A stretch of 64,000 bases of DNA. Source: Paenibacillus tyrphae (lineage in GTDB: Bacteria; Bacillota; Bacilli; Paenibacillales; NBRC-103111). The notes beneath the pieces are model-generated. The model did no database searches, was not told the origin of the DNA, and saw nothing but the letters and a program-made list of their open reading frames with translations. Both the position numbers and the translations under genes were made by a program. The stretch covers positions 124,001-188,000 of the forward strand of contig NZ_BSDJ01000001.1 in the NCBI RefSeq assembly GCF_027925525.1. Reading direction: 5' to 3'. Position 1 is the first letter of the stretch. Each line of letters starts with the position of its first letter. Shown here one piece after another: positions 26,234-35,709 of this stretch.

Positions 26234-26815
26234 TTATTGAAAATGCGTCTGGTAAGGCTGCTGCGGCTCTGCAGGCTGTACGGCTTGGATCATGGTCCGC
26301 ATCGTATGGTCGGCCAGCTGCGGGGCTTGGTAGAAGCCCTTGTAGTTCATGTATTGGAACATTTCCCAAGCCATCTCCTGGCAAATGTTCGCCGAGGTTG
26401 CATGGTACTGGCGAATTTGCGGATCAACGCATTCGCAGGCCCACAGCATGGCGACAGCCGAGCCGGTTTTGTGCAGGTTCAGCGCGATTGTCGCGATGGA
26501 CAGATCCGACAGCTGCGTCGCGTTCGGATTCGGCCCAGGCATGGACGGCCGCTGCAGTCCGACTTGGGGTCTTTCGTAAATGCGCAGCTCGGGCGTATGC
26601 GGCGTCATGGCGATGCCTCTGCCTTGCAGCAGACCGATGCCGTAATCGTAGCCCTCCAGCATCCGTCGCTGCTGATTGAACAAAATATCTTTCAAGTGCG
26701 TATCCTGCGCCATCGAGAACAAAACGCCGTACAGTTCGATGTGCGCCGCTTTCGTGCGGACCGCCTCTTGGGTTTCCAGAAATTCGTGGGCGGCAAAACG
26801 TTGCTGCGTGTGCAT
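26234..26815 (-). CDS. CotF-like spore coat protein
   Basis: A 193-aa protein with the CotF/ferritin-like helical pattern: FLETQEAVRTKAAHIELYGVL at the start and HKTGSAVAMLWACECVDPQ and FQYMNYKGFYQAPQ towards the end. The C-terminal NYKGFYQAP motif is typical of CotF-family coat proteins. The start is ATG 26815, preceded by a perfect aggagg; a longer open frame upstream has no initiation signal. It is expected in the spore coat and to be expressed late in sporulation, although I cannot identify a sigma-K promoter with confidence. Confidence 0.85.
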   Translation of the reverse strand: MHTQQRFAAHEFLETQEAVRTKAAHIELYGVLFSMAQDTHLKDILFNQQRRMLEGYDYGIGLLQGRGIAMTPHTPELRIYERPQVGLQRPSMPGPNPNATQLSDLSIATIALNLHKTGSAVAMLWACECVDPQIRQYHATSANICQEMAWEMFQYMNYKGFYQAPQLADHTMRTMIQAVQPAEPQQPYQTHFQ

Positions 26816-26994
26816 AAAAACCTCCTGAACTGGAATGGAAATTCGGAACACCGATAGTATGTCCAAGGATTGGAAATGATTATGCGCCATACATCCAAAA
26901 TTTTGCAGACGTCCGCAACCGACCGCATTCGTCCTGCGTCTAATGTGATAGATTTCACAAGTTATTGGAAGCGACGGCCTCTCATCGTGCAATA

Positions 26995-27024
26995 AAAATA
27001 AGCCGGCCCCGAAAGGAACCGGCT
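26995..27024 (-). terminator. Terminator after the stalk-domain gene
   Basis: The minus-strand stem aagccgg / ccggctt around a C/T-rich loop is followed by atttttatt. Confidence 0.75.
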
Positions 27025-27030
27025 TCCAGC

Positions 27031-27666
27031 CTAGTTTGTGGCGGCGGACCCGCTTGTGGAGCCGTCGGGGTATACGGTGAAGGAGGAAACGCTACGTGTG
27101 CCGTCCGCTGCTTTCTTCACCGTCCACAGCTCGTACCGGTCGACTTGTCCGCCTGCGTTCCAACGAATGAACAGTTGCCCTTCCAAGTCGCCACGGCGCA
27201 AGCCTTCGGTGTCCGCGCTGAGACCGCCGCTGCTGTAGCCGGCCGCTGCTCCAAAGTCGTAGCGCCACAACTGCTGCTTGGAGCTGTCGATCAGCGTCAG
27301 GAAGGACGGTTCGCCCAGCACGCTTTTCACATCCTTGGCCTCCATACCTCGTTCGAGGCGGTACGTTGCGGCCCATATTTTTTTCTGCGCGTCGCTGGCG
27401 TTCTTCGGCTCGGAAACGACCGAGACGGTACGGGCTTCTTCATCGTAGACAGCCCCGGCTCCCAAGTTCTCGGCCATGAAGCGAAGCGGTACATACGTAT
27501 GTCCGTCATAATTCAAGATTGCGAACCGGGAGCCCGTATCGCGAACCTCTCCATTGAATTTCAATTTTACGGGAAACAGCGTCGCCCGGATTTCATCCGA
27601 GGCGTAAACGGCGGTAGAAGCGGCAAGCACGGCTCCGCAGAGCAGTCCAAGTATAAATTTTTTCAT
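27031..27666 (-). CDS. Secreted stalk-domain (copper amine oxidase N-terminal-like) protein
   Basis: A 211-aa exported protein. A signal peptide (1-22, cleavage near VYA-SD) is followed by the short domain FPVKLKFNGEV ... DGHTYVPLRFMAENLGAG, the copper amine oxidase N-terminal or stalk domain very common in Paenibacillus surface proteins. The second half has a SmpA/OmlA-like segment (GMEAKDVKSVLGEPSFLTL ... QLWRYDFG). It probably acts at the cell surface; no enzymatic motif is visible. It is divergent from the membrane protein gene at 27772. Confidence 0.83.
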   Translation of the reverse strand: MKKFILGLLCGAVLAASTAVYASDEIRATLFPVKLKFNGEVRDTGSRFAILNYDGHTYVPLRFMAENLGAGAVYDEEARTVSVVSEPKNASDAQKKIWAATYRLERGMEAKDVKSVLGEPSFLTLIDSSKQQLWRYDFGAAAGYSSGGLSADTEGLRRGDLEGQLFIRWNAGGQVDRYELWTVKKAADGTRSVSSFTVYPDGSTSGSAATN

Positions 27667-27771
27667 GAGTACCTCCTTGGATTCGTTGTTGCATTCTATT
27701 CATTATACTAGGGATAAGACGAGGTTGGCATGGAAAAAGGTTGCATAATTGTTAAACGAGAGGGTGGACTT

Positions 27772-28626
27772 ATGGAGACTAGACTTCTTCCTTACGGAAA
27801 ACAGGCGGCGGTTTATGTGCTGAGCAAGCTTTCGGGAGCGGGACTGGGCATTGCTGCAGGGCTCGCCTACATGTGGGTGAAAAGCGACTTTGACGCCTTC
27901 GAGCCGTTCGAAGCGCTGCGGCCCAATGCGGCGCCGGGTCTTGGCATCGGCATGTTTTTTTGGCTGATGCTGTACGGGTACGGCATGCTCGTGACGTTCG
28001 CCATCGACGGGCTGGCGCGCTGGAAGCCTGCCTTTCGCAGGAGCGCCGTTCAGGCTTTGCTCCATGCGGCCGCCGGACTTTTGTGCTTCTTGATCATACC
28101 GTTCCTCGCTCCGTTCCCGGGCAGCCTTGTCATCACCGGAATCGCCGGTACGGTCGGGGCAGTCTTCGCCCTCCTCTTCTACGCGGGGAGCCGCTTGGGA
28201 CGGCGGTCGGCTTGGGTCCGGGGTTTGCTTGGCCTCGCGCTTCCGCTCATCGTGCTAGGCGTCCAGACAGCGTATCCCGAGGGCGTGAAGCAGGATTGGA
28301 AGGAAGCGAGAGGAGAAGGGTTATACGAAGCCGAATTCCGTTATATGAACGGTACGCGGAGCATTCCGGTTTATGCGAAGAAAGGCCAGATCATTTCCTT
28401 TACCATGACGTGGGAGTCGGACAAAGGCGGCGGCTACGGCATGCAGGTGCGGGGACCGGGCGGCCCTAACGATTACGCCGACTACCGGCCGGGTCCGCCG
28501 CTCTCCCGCGACGACCACGGATTCGGAGGAACGATCCACGCCGACCGCGACGGCGAGTACGCCATTGTAGCGAGCGGGGACCGGATCAAGGGCAAGCTTA
28601 AAGTGACTTGGACCGTAGATGGATGA
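27772..28626 (+). CDS. Membrane protein of unknown function
   Basis: A 284-aa protein not recognised as a named family. About four or five hydrophobic segments fill the first 165 residues, followed by a 110-residue soluble domain (MNGTRSIPVYAKKGQIISFT ... GDRIKGKLKVTWTV) that looks like a beta-sandwich. ATG 27772 follows agagggtgg and is preferred to an ATG 14 codons earlier. It has no operon partner. Confidence 0.7.
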   Translation: METRLLPYGKQAAVYVLSKLSGAGLGIAAGLAYMWVKSDFDAFEPFEALRPNAAPGLGIGMFFWLMLYGYGMLVTFAIDGLARWKPAFRRSAVQALLHAAAGLLCFLIIPFLAPFPGSLVITGIAGTVGAVFALLFYAGSRLGRRSAWVRGLLGLALPLIVLGVQTAYPEGVKQDWKEARGEGLYEAEFRYMNGTRSIPVYAKKGQIISFTMTWESDKGGGYGMQVRGPGGPNDYADYRPGPPLSRDDHGFGGTIHADRDGEYAIVASGDRIKGKLKVTWTVDG

Positions 28627-28712
28627 ATTCAACTTATCCATACTCCGGGGAAGCAGGGCTTGCAACCTATATCTTCGAAAAATAAAGGAACACTAATGCG
28701 TTATCTATAAAA

Positions 28713-28753
28713 CGGGTGCACCCGCCAACAACACAGAGGAACGAACGTTCGTT
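28713..28753. promoter_or_regulatory. Two palindromes upstream of the alpha/beta hydrolase gene
   Basis: CGGGTGCACCCG (28713-28724) and AACGAACGTTCGTT (28740-28753) are perfect palindromes in a 283-bp intergenic region otherwise without features. The second has the look of a TetR-type operator. A weak -10-like TATACT follows near 28833. No regulator gene is adjacent. Confidence 0.5.
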
Positions 28754-28909
28754 ATTTGTGTCGAATTTTATCCCGCTCGCCTGATTTTCGGCCAATAAAT
28801 CATCGCAGTTCCTCTATTCTCCGAATTGCAGTATACTAAGGCCAATTAAGGCATCTGCCGTGCTTTATTATCAACGGCGACTGACTAAGGAAAGTGGGCC
28901 AGAGCTAAA

Positions 28910-29761
28910 ATGACTACCGAAAAAACAAATCCGCCTCTATACTACGAAACCCGTGGCGAAGGATACCCGCTGATCGTGCTGCATGCGCTGGCGACCGACC
29001 ACCGGTCGATGATGGCGTGGATGGAGCCGCTGTTCGAACAGCGGCCGGGCTGGAAGCGTATCTATGTCGATATTCCGGCACACGGACGGAGTCCGGTGGA
29101 GCCTTGGATGAAAACCTCAGACGACCTGCTGTCGGTTCTGCTGGACGGCCTCCGAGCGATCCTGCCGGACAACGAGCGGTTCGCGCTTATGGGCATGTCG
29201 TTCGGCGGCTACATGGCGCAGGGGATCTGGCGCGCCGAGCACCGCCGGGCGGACGGGCTGTGTCTTCTCGCCCCGGCGCTTCACCGGAAGACCCGCACCC
29301 TCCCCGAACGAAGCGTGCCGGTCCGGGACGAGGCGCTGCTGGCAGAGCTCGATCCGGAGGTACGGGCCGCCTTCGAAACGTTGGCCACCGTGCAATCGCG
29401 GGAGACCTGGGAGCTATTCCGGGAGGAATGGCAGCCGGGGCGTCCGCTCGCCGACCGTGCATTTCTGTCTTCGGAGTGGCGTACGCAAGGGTACCATTTT
29501 CAATGCGATCCGATCCCGGAGGACAGCCGTTTTCCGCAGCCGACGTTGTTTCTTCTCGGACGGCAGGATGTGATCTGCGGGTACAAGGATCATTTTGCCG
29601 TGCTCGAATCGTTCCCTCGTGCGACCTATGCCGTATTGGACGGAGCCGGCCATCTGCTGCAGCTCGAACAGCGGGAGCTGGTGCAGCATCATGTCGGACT
29701 CTGGCTCGATACGGTGAAGCGCGAGAAGCCGGCAGGGTCCGGAGCATCAGAGTTTATTTAA
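28910..29761 (+). CDS. Alpha/beta hydrolase
   Basis: A 283-aa alpha/beta-hydrolase. VLHALATDHRS is the oxyanion region, GMSFGGY the nucleophile elbow with the catalytic serine, LLGRQDVICGY carries the probable catalytic aspartate, and GAGHLLQLEQ the histidine. Homologues include esterases, lactonases and haloalkane-type hydrolases; the substrate is not evident. The Shine-Dalgarno is weak. It is flanked upstream by two palindromes and is not part of an operon. Confidence 0.87.
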   Translation: MTTEKTNPPLYYETRGEGYPLIVLHALATDHRSMMAWMEPLFEQRPGWKRIYVDIPAHGRSPVEPWMKTSDDLLSVLLDGLRAILPDNERFALMGMSFGGYMAQGIWRAEHRRADGLCLLAPALHRKTRTLPERSVPVRDEALLAELDPEVRAAFETLATVQSRETWELFREEWQPGRPLADRAFLSSEWRTQGYHFQCDPIPEDSRFPQPTLFLLGRQDVICGYKDHFAVLESFPRATYAVLDGAGHLLQLEQRELVQHHVGLWLDTVKREKPAGSGASEFI

Positions 29762-29822
29762 ACTCACCTGCAAGGTGTTCCACGCATTTATCTATCGATT
29801 ACATCCTTCATAATGGATGCTA

Positions 29823-30281
29823 TCATCCCTTGAGCTTATTCTCCCACTCTTCCAAATAGATCATTTGCGTCAAGGAAGACGTGTCCAGCTCAAGCGGGCA
29901 AATGAACTCCAGCAAATTGCCGTCCGGGTCCTCAAAATAAATGGCCGCGTGCGCATGCGGCCGGTTGGGTAACACGATGGGACCCGTCGGCGCAAACCCG
30001 AAAGCTTCCCTCACCTCAATCCCCTTGTCCGCAAGCCACTGCTTGGCCCGCTTTATATCCTCCAGCTCCACTTGAAAGGCGATATGCCTTAACGACGGAT
30101 GATACGGGACGTTTACCTGCTCTGCCTCCCACAGACCGAGCCAGCTCTTTCCTTTCTCCATCCAGAAAAAGGCCAAGCCACGGCCTTGATGCGCCAGTTC
30201 CAGGCCGATGCGTTCATAAAACGCGATGGATCGTTTCAGATCTTTTACGGGCAAATGTGCTTCGTACAGCCCTTGGATCAC
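29823..30281 (-). CDS. VOC-family (glyoxalase/dioxygenase-like) protein
   Basis: A protein of about 152 aa with two beta-alpha-beta-beta-beta units: EAHLPVKDLKRSIAFYERIGLEL at the start and HAAIYFEDPDGNLLEFICPL at the end. H and E residues in the latter match the metal-binding positions of the vicinal-oxygen-chelate fold. The GTG at 30281 is 8 bp after aaaggtgg and is preferred to the GTG at 30293, which lies inside that Shine-Dalgarno. Related proteins include fosfomycin-resistance enzymes and ring-cleavage dioxygenases; nothing here decides between them. Confidence 0.85.
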   Translation of the reverse strand: MIQGLYEAHLPVKDLKRSIAFYERIGLELAHQGRGLAFFWMEKGKSWLGLWEAEQVNVPYHPSLRHIAFQVELEDIKRAKQWLADKGIEVREAFGFAPTGPIVLPNRPHAHAAIYFEDPDGNLLEFICPLELDTSSLTQMIYLEEWENKLKG

Positions 30282-30402
30282 GGAGATCGCCACCTTTCTA
30301 ATTTAGAATCCTCCCTTTCGATGACAGTGTAGCACAAAATCGCACACAACCCCATATGTTTCCAATTTATTTTAGCAACAAAAAATTCACCCAGAAAATA
30401 CC

Positions 30403-30430
30403 TAACGATTTTAGCGAATTGTGTCGATAA
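30403..30430 (+). promoter_or_regulatory. Sigma-D-like promoter or 0A-like box before a chemoreceptor
   Basis: TAAC (30403-30406), 16 bp, GTCGATAA (30423-30430). This resembles the motility sigma factor consensus TAAA-N15-GCCGATAT. The same GTCGATAA string occurs before the second chemoreceptor (34046-34053, minus strand). Confidence 0.45.
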
Positions 30431-30461
30431 AAGGAGTGATCACAACAAAGGAGAGAACATA

Positions 30462-32201
30462 ATGGGCAAACATCACTTTATGCTATCAGTCGGGAGAAAA
30501 CTGTTCTTGTCGTTTTTGCTCCTGATCTTGCTGCTGGCCGGCTTCGGCCTCAACTCGCTGGACCGGGGAGCAAAGATGCAATCCAAGACGGAGGAAATTA
30601 CCGGCGCTTGGCTTTCGGGAGTAGGGATTGCCAACAACGTTAACTACTTGACGGAACACGTTCTTGTTTTGCAATATAAAATTTTGACCAATCCGGAAGT
30701 CGCCAAAAAACAACAATACATTCAGGAAGCCGATGCTACGTTTGCGGAAATCGACAAGCAACTGGATCTATACAGCGAGACGTTCGTTAGCGACGAAGAT
30801 CGCATCAATGCGGAGCAGCTTCGGGCGAAATGGAACAGCTATAAAGAAGTTTATGATCGCACCGTAACGTTGGGCAAGCAAATCGACCTGGTTCGAGGCG
30901 CGATGAAGCAGGAAAAAGAACTGACGGCGATGATGGCGCAATCCCAGCAAACCTATGACGAAATGCAAAAGCTGCTGGACAAGATGATCAAAATCAATAA
31001 CGAAGGCGCCAAGGCGGCAACGCAGGAAAGCGGGCAAATCTATCAAAGCACTATCCAGCTTACGATTGGCATAATCGTTATCTCGGTCATAATCGGAATC
31101 GCCTTGGTCATCGTGATGATCCGTATCATATCCAAGCCCGTGAAGCTTGTATCCGAAGCGCTGCACCGGGTGGCCGGCGGCGACTTGACGGTCGAACCGC
31201 TCGCGGTTAAGCAAAAGGACGAGATCGGAAGTCTGGTTGTTTCCCTGAACGATATGGTCGCCCATCTCAAAATGACCGTGGTGCAAATTCAAGAAGCATC
31301 CACGACGGTTGCCGCTTCCTCCGAGGAGCTGCAGGCCAGCTCGGAGCAAAATACGATAGCGACCAAAACCGTTACGCTGTCCATCCAAGAGATGGCCTCC
31401 GGCACGGAAAGTCAGCTGATGCGCTCGGACGAAACCGGAAGAGCGATGGAAGAGATGGCCGCAGGCATTCAACGTATCGCCGAAACGACGTCGGACGTAT
31501 CCGAGCTGTCTCAAGAATCCGCCGTCCAAGCACAGCATGGCAATGACGCCATTCAAGCAGCAAGGAGCCGAATGAACGCTCTAAGCGATTCGGTCGGACA
31601 AGCGAGCGACGATATCAAAACGTTGGAGACGCATTCCGTGAACGTCGGCGGTATTCTGCAGATCATCAACGACATCGCTTCGCAAACCGGTTTGCTGGCG
31701 CTCAACGCCTCCATCGAGGCGGCAAGAGCTGGCGAGCATGGACAAGGCTTCGCCGTCGTCGCAAACGAGGTGAAGAAGCTTGCCCAGCAATCCGGCGAAG
31801 CTGTTCAAAGCATCTCGGACATCATCACGCAGATTCAAACCGATACGTCCAAAGCGGTGCTCACGATGAACCGCAGCTTGTCGGAGGTGCGAGTCGGCCT
31901 CCAAGCCGTTACTGAGGCGGATGAAGCGTTCCAGCAAATCACCCGTACCGCAAACGACGTATCCGGCAAAATTCAGGAAGTGGCGGCGGCAGCCGAAGAA
32001 ATGGCGGCAAGCTCGGAGCAGGTGTCCGCTTCCGCTTCGGAAATGAACCAAATCGCCAGACATGGCGCCGAGTCGGCACAGACGATTGCCGCAACAACCG
32101 AAGAACAGCTCGCATCTGCCGAAGAAATCGCTTCGTCTGCGGAATCGTTAAGCCGGACGGCGCAGGATTTGTCCGAACTGGTCAACCGGTTCAAATTGTA
32201 A
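30462..32201 (+). CDS. Methyl-accepting chemotaxis protein with a helical-bundle sensor
   Basis: A 579-aa chemoreceptor. TM1 is at about residues 12-30, followed by an extracellular four-helix-bundle-like sensor (about 35-195), TM2 at about 196-220, HAMP (about 220-275), and a cytoplasmic signalling domain with the conserved hairpin [20 protein letters not shown] (close to residue 410) that contacts CheA/CheW. The Shine-Dalgarno is ggagag. It is convergent with a second chemoreceptor, sharing a bidirectional terminator. The ligand is unknown. Confidence 0.95.
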   Translation: MGKHHFMLSVGRKLFLSFLLLILLLAGFGLNSLDRGAKMQSKTEEITGAWLSGVGIANNVNYLTEHVLVLQYKILTNPEVAKKQQYIQEADATFAEIDKQLDLYSETFVSDEDRINAEQLRAKWNSYKEVYDRTVTLGKQIDLVRGAMKQEKELTAMMAQSQQTYDEMQKLLDKMIKINNEGAKAATQESGQIYQSTIQLTIGIIVISVIIGIALVIVMIRIISKPVKLVSEALHRVAGGDLTVEPLAVKQKDEIGSLVVSLNDMVAHLKMTVVQIQEASTTVAASSEELQASSEQNTIATKTVTLSIQEMASGTESQLMRSDETGRAMEEMAAGIQRIAETTSDVSELSQESAVQAQHGNDAIQAARSRMNALSDSVGQASDDIKTLETHSVNVGGILQIINDIASQTGLLALNASIEAARAGEHGQGFAVVANEVKKLAQQSGEAVQSISDIITQIQTDTSKAVLTMNRSLSEVRVGLQAVTEADEAFQQITRTANDVSGKIQEVAAAAEEMAASSEQVSASASEMNQIARHGAESAQTIAATTEEQLASAEEIASSAESLSRTAQDLSELVNRFKL

Positions 32202-32218
32202 GGGCGCCCCAGGTGCCC

Positions 32219-32278
32219 CAAAAAAGGGGAGGAAGTCCCTGCAGCATATACGCGCTGCGGACTTCCTCCCCTTTTTTT
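32219..32278. terminator. Bidirectional terminator between convergent chemoreceptor genes
   Basis: A long stem, aaaaaggggaggaagtcc / ggacttcctcccctttttt, symmetrical in T/A tails, serves both strands. Confidence 0.9.
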
Positions 32279-32301
32279 CCATTACACACGATGTTTCATG
32301 C

Positions 32302-33996
32302 TTATATTGTAAACTTGCGGACCAGCGTTTCCAGATTTTCTGCCTCTCGGCTTAGTCCTTCGGACAAGGAGGAAACCTCCTGCACCAAAGCGGTTTGCGC
32401 TTGGGTTTTGTCGTTGACGATCTGCACGCCGTCCAGGGATTCTCTGGCCACATCAGCCATATCGGAGACGGAGGCGGCAATTTCTTCCGAGCCTGCCGCC
32501 ATTTCCTCCGAAATGGCCGAAACCTCTTGGATTTGGGCGGCGACCTCTTTGGTGGCCTGCAATATTTTTTGGAACGAATCGCTGGCGGCCCGCACCTTGT
32601 GGCTGCCCAAGGCCACCTCTTCGCTTACCCGCTGCATCGCTTTGACCGTTTCCGTCGAATCGCTGCGAATTTCCTGGAGCAGCTCGCCAATCTGTCCTGC
32701 CGAGGCGGCGGAGCCTTCCGCCAGCTTGCGGATTTCCGCCGCCACGACCGCGAAGCCCCGGCCATGCTCGCCCGCCCGGGCCGCCTCGATCGACGCGTTG
32801 AGCGCAAGCAGATTCGTTTGCTTGGACAACGTAGCGATCGTATCCGCAATTTGCCCGATGTGGGACGAACGCTCGTCCAGCTTGGACACGATCTGGGCGG
32901 ATTGGCTAACGGATTCGTCGATATGATCCATTTGTTGCTGAGCCTGTTCCATATGTCCGTAGCCGTCCACCGCTTCTTTCTCCGTATCCACAGCCGCCTC
33001 GGACAGCTCGGTAGCCGATTCGGCCACCCGCTGCACGCCCTTGGCCATTTCTTCGATCGCCCGCGATCCGTCCAGCGTGTTCTGTACCGAAATGACGGCC
33101 CCTTGCTCGATCACCGCCATCCGTTTGCCGATTTCCTCGGTTGCGGCAGAGGTTTGCTTCGTATTGGCAATCAGCTTCTCCGACGTCTCCCATACTTTCT
33201 CGGAGGTGCCGGTAATTTCCTTGATCATGCCGTGCAGGCTGTCCAGCATCCGGTTAAGCGAGCCTGCGATTTCGCCGATCTCGTCCTTCGTATTCGAGGT
33301 TAGCCTGGCCGTCAGATCGCCGCCGTTGCCGGCCAGCTCGGCAATTTTCTCATTCACCGTTTTTAAAGGCCGCAGCTTGATAAAGATCAAGACAAAAATG
33401 CCGAACAAGGCCAGGAACGTCACCACCAGCAGAATCACGGCGAAGTTCATCATAGAAGTAGCCGTCTGACGGGCCGCGTCCGTTTCCTGCTGCGCCCGGG
33501 TGTTCATCTTGGTTTGAAACTGTTGGATATAGCCCATAATTTCTTTTTTGCTGGCATCGTACTGTTCGCCGAACATAAGCTTTCGGGCACTGTCGAAATT
33601 TTTCTCCTCCACCGCCTTCATGGCGGCTTCCTCGGTTTTGATCAAAGTGTCGGAGCTGTTCTTCGCTTTCTCGATCAAATCCAGCTCTTCCTGCGGCGCT
33701 TGAAGCGCTTTCAGCTGTTCGATAACCTTGTCGCGCGACTTCGTCTCGTTGACCTCTTTCCAATAATTGTCGTAATGCTTTTTGTCCCCGAACTGAACAT
33801 ACCTTCTCATCTCTTCGGTCAAGTAATCGGAGGCGTTCTTCAAGTCAAAGCCGAGCTGCTTAAACTGCGCCTGCCGTTGTACCGCCAGCCGCTCCTGGGC
33901 GATGCCATCCTCCAGTTTGCTGACACTGAACCAGTTGAGCAGCGATAATACCAATAAAAGTCCACCCATCACCTTTAACCAGCTTGAAATCTTCAT
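32302..33996 (-). CDS. Methyl-accepting chemotaxis protein
   Basis: A 564-aa chemoreceptor with TM1 near residues 7-25, a helical extracellular sensor of about 150 residues, TM2 near 180-200, HAMP, and the signalling tip [20 protein letters not shown]. The ATG at 33996 follows aggggga; an upstream ATG at 34032 has no ribosome-binding site. It ends in the bidirectional terminator shared with the gene at 30462. Its layout is like its neighbour's but the sensor domains differ, so they probably respond to different ligands. Confidence 0.94.
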   Translation of the reverse strand: MKISSWLKVMGGLLLVLSLLNWFSVSKLEDGIAQERLAVQRQAQFKQLGFDLKNASDYLTEEMRRYVQFGDKKHYDNYWKEVNETKSRDKVIEQLKALQAPQEELDLIEKAKNSSDTLIKTEEAAMKAVEEKNFDSARKLMFGEQYDASKKEIMGYIQQFQTKMNTRAQQETDAARQTATSMMNFAVILLVVTFLALFGIFVLIFIKLRPLKTVNEKIAELAGNGGDLTARLTSNTKDEIGEIAGSLNRMLDSLHGMIKEITGTSEKVWETSEKLIANTKQTSAATEEIGKRMAVIEQGAVISVQNTLDGSRAIEEMAKGVQRVAESATELSEAAVDTEKEAVDGYGHMEQAQQQMDHIDESVSQSAQIVSKLDERSSHIGQIADTIATLSKQTNLLALNASIEAARAGEHGRGFAVVAAEIRKLAEGSAASAGQIGELLQEIRSDSTETVKAMQRVSEEVALGSHKVRAASDSFQKILQATKEVAAQIQEVSAISEEMAAGSEEIAASVSDMADVARESLDGVQIVNDKTQAQTALVQEVSSLSEGLSREAENLETLVRKFTI

Positions 33997-34045
33997 CCGC
34001 AGTCCCCCTAATGCCCTGATTTTATTCGACATTTTTCAACAATAT

Positions 34046-34312
34046 TTATCGACATTTTTAGACAAAAAAATGATATGCAATTTTTTACTTTAATATTTTT
34101 TCGACAATTTCAACGAGAAGAAAAGATTACGGCAGACGGAAGAAGTAAGGTGAAGTTGGGAGTGGGGAACCGGGGAGCGCCACAGTGTCTCGCTGGAATT
34201 TCGCTAACGTCCGGTCATAGAGCGCGGAAGCTCCGCAGCTGCAGGAGTTTCGATTCGCGGTTCCTTGCGCCGATGGAACGACAAACCGGCATATCCTTAA
34301 AGGATATGCCGG
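34046..34312 (-). promoter_or_regulatory. Intergenic region: GTCGATAA motif and glcDF terminator
   Basis: On the minus strand GTCGATAA (34046-34053) and a TGTCGAA box (near 34025-34031) precede the chemoreceptor. At 34286-34312 the stem ccggcatatcc / ggatatgccgg is a terminator for glcF. I see no gene in between (34054-34285). Confidence 0.6.
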
Positions 34313-34332
34313 CACTAGAGCTGCGCTGCGGA

Positions 34333-35706
34333 TTACCTTTCCCCCGCCGATTCGGCGAGAAAATCAACCAGATGCATCGCTTGCATCGACTTGTCTTTCC
34401 CGTGGCGGTGCACGCCCCATTTCATCTGAAGCAGACAGCCCGGATTCGCCGTCAGAATGACATGCGCCCGGGTGCGTTCCACCTGCTCCATCTTATGGTC
34501 GAGCACGCTGGCGGACATCTCCGGCTGCGTCAAATTGTAGATCCCGGCGGAGCCGCAGCAGCGGTCAGCGTCGGGCAGCTCCTGCAGCTTCGCGCCGGGT
34601 ACGGTCCGGATCAGCTGCCGCGGGGCCGATGCGACGCGCATCACGTTGCGCAGATGACACGAGTCCTGATACGTGACCGTCACTTGCTCCACCCTCTGAC
34701 TGAGCGGCTTCAGCGGGAGTGGACGCCCTTCGGCAAGCAGCTCCGACACGTCGTGGACCTGCGCGGCGAACCGGCGGGCCTCCGCCTCCTCGGGATCGCC
34801 GTGAAGGAGGTGGTCCACCTCCTTCAGGGTGGCACCGCAGCCGCCGGCGTTGCTGACGACGGCATCGACGCGGGCCGCGCCGAAGGCGGCGATGTTGGTC
34901 CGGGCCAGACGGCGGGCGCTCTCCCGTTCGCCGGCATGGGCGTGCAGCGCGCCGCAGCACGTCTGCGAAGCCGGGACCACGACCTCGTAGCCCGCCAAGC
35001 GCAGCAGCTTGATCGTATTCACGTTCGTCTCCGTGAACAGCACATCCATGATGCAGCCGCGGAACATCCCGACCCGCCCGAGACGTTCGCCTTCGGCCGG
35101 GATCACGAGCAGCGACTGTCCGCCTTCGGCCTGTTCCCAACGGGCCGACAGGCCGAGCTTCTCCCAACGGCGGATGACGCCGTCGCCGGCCGCTTGCGGC
35201 AGCACCGCTTCCATCTCGCGCATATGAGGCGGGAACAGCTTCATGACGCCGAGCCCGCGCGCCAGCTTCTGCAATCCGCTCGTTTGGTACAGCTTCAGCG
35301 ACGAGCCGAGCAGCCGCATCCGGCCGTGATGCGGAAACAGCCGCTCCATGAACAACCGCTTCACCGTCCGCACGGGCCACCGCTCGGCGGTTACCGCCGC
35401 GATCGACTCGCGGGCCTGTTCGATAAGCTGCCCGTACTTGACATCCGACGGGCAGGCCGGCTCGCAGGCCCGGCAGCCGAGGCACAGGTCCATCTGCGTG
35501 CGGAACGCCGCGTCCGGCTCCATCTTGCCGTCATAGACGGCCTTCATCAGCGCGATCCGGCCCCGCGGTGACGCCGCCTCCAGCCCCGTCTCCTGAAACG
35601 TCGGACAGGCGGTCTGGCAAAAGCCGCAGCGCATGCAGTTGGTCAGCTGATCGGGATCGAGCGTGAGCTGCAGCTTCTCGGTCAATTGTTTGATCTCCGT
35701 GCTCAT
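34333..35706 (-). CDS. glcF: Glycolate oxidase iron-sulfur subunit GlcF
   Basis: A 457-aa protein with two N-terminal [4Fe-4S] ferredoxin motifs (CMRCGFCQTACP and CLGCRACEPACP) and two CCG-type cysteine-rich domains (SQTCCGALHAHAG and DRCCGSAGIYNL), as in GlcF and in LutA/LutE-type oxidoreductases. It receives electrons from the FAD subunit GlcD encoded 3 bp upstream and passes them to the respiratory chain. The gene ends 20 bp before a terminator. The natural substrate could be glycolate or D-lactate. Confidence 0.92.
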   Translation of the reverse strand: MSTEIKQLTEKLQLTLDPDQLTNCMRCGFCQTACPTFQETGLEAASPRGRIALMKAVYDGKMEPDAAFRTQMDLCLGCRACEPACPSDVKYGQLIEQARESIAAVTAERWPVRTVKRLFMERLFPHHGRMRLLGSSLKLYQTSGLQKLARGLGVMKLFPPHMREMEAVLPQAAGDGVIRRWEKLGLSARWEQAEGGQSLLVIPAEGERLGRVGMFRGCIMDVLFTETNVNTIKLLRLAGYEVVVPASQTCCGALHAHAGERESARRLARTNIAAFGAARVDAVVSNAGGCGATLKEVDHLLHGDPEEAEARRFAAQVHDVSELLAEGRPLPLKPLSQRVEQVTVTYQDSCHLRNVMRVASAPRQLIRTVPGAKLQELPDADRCCGSAGIYNLTQPEMSASVLDHKMEQVERTRAHVILTANPGCLLQMKWGVHRHGKDKSMQAMHLVDFLAESAGER

Positions 35707-35709
35707 GCG

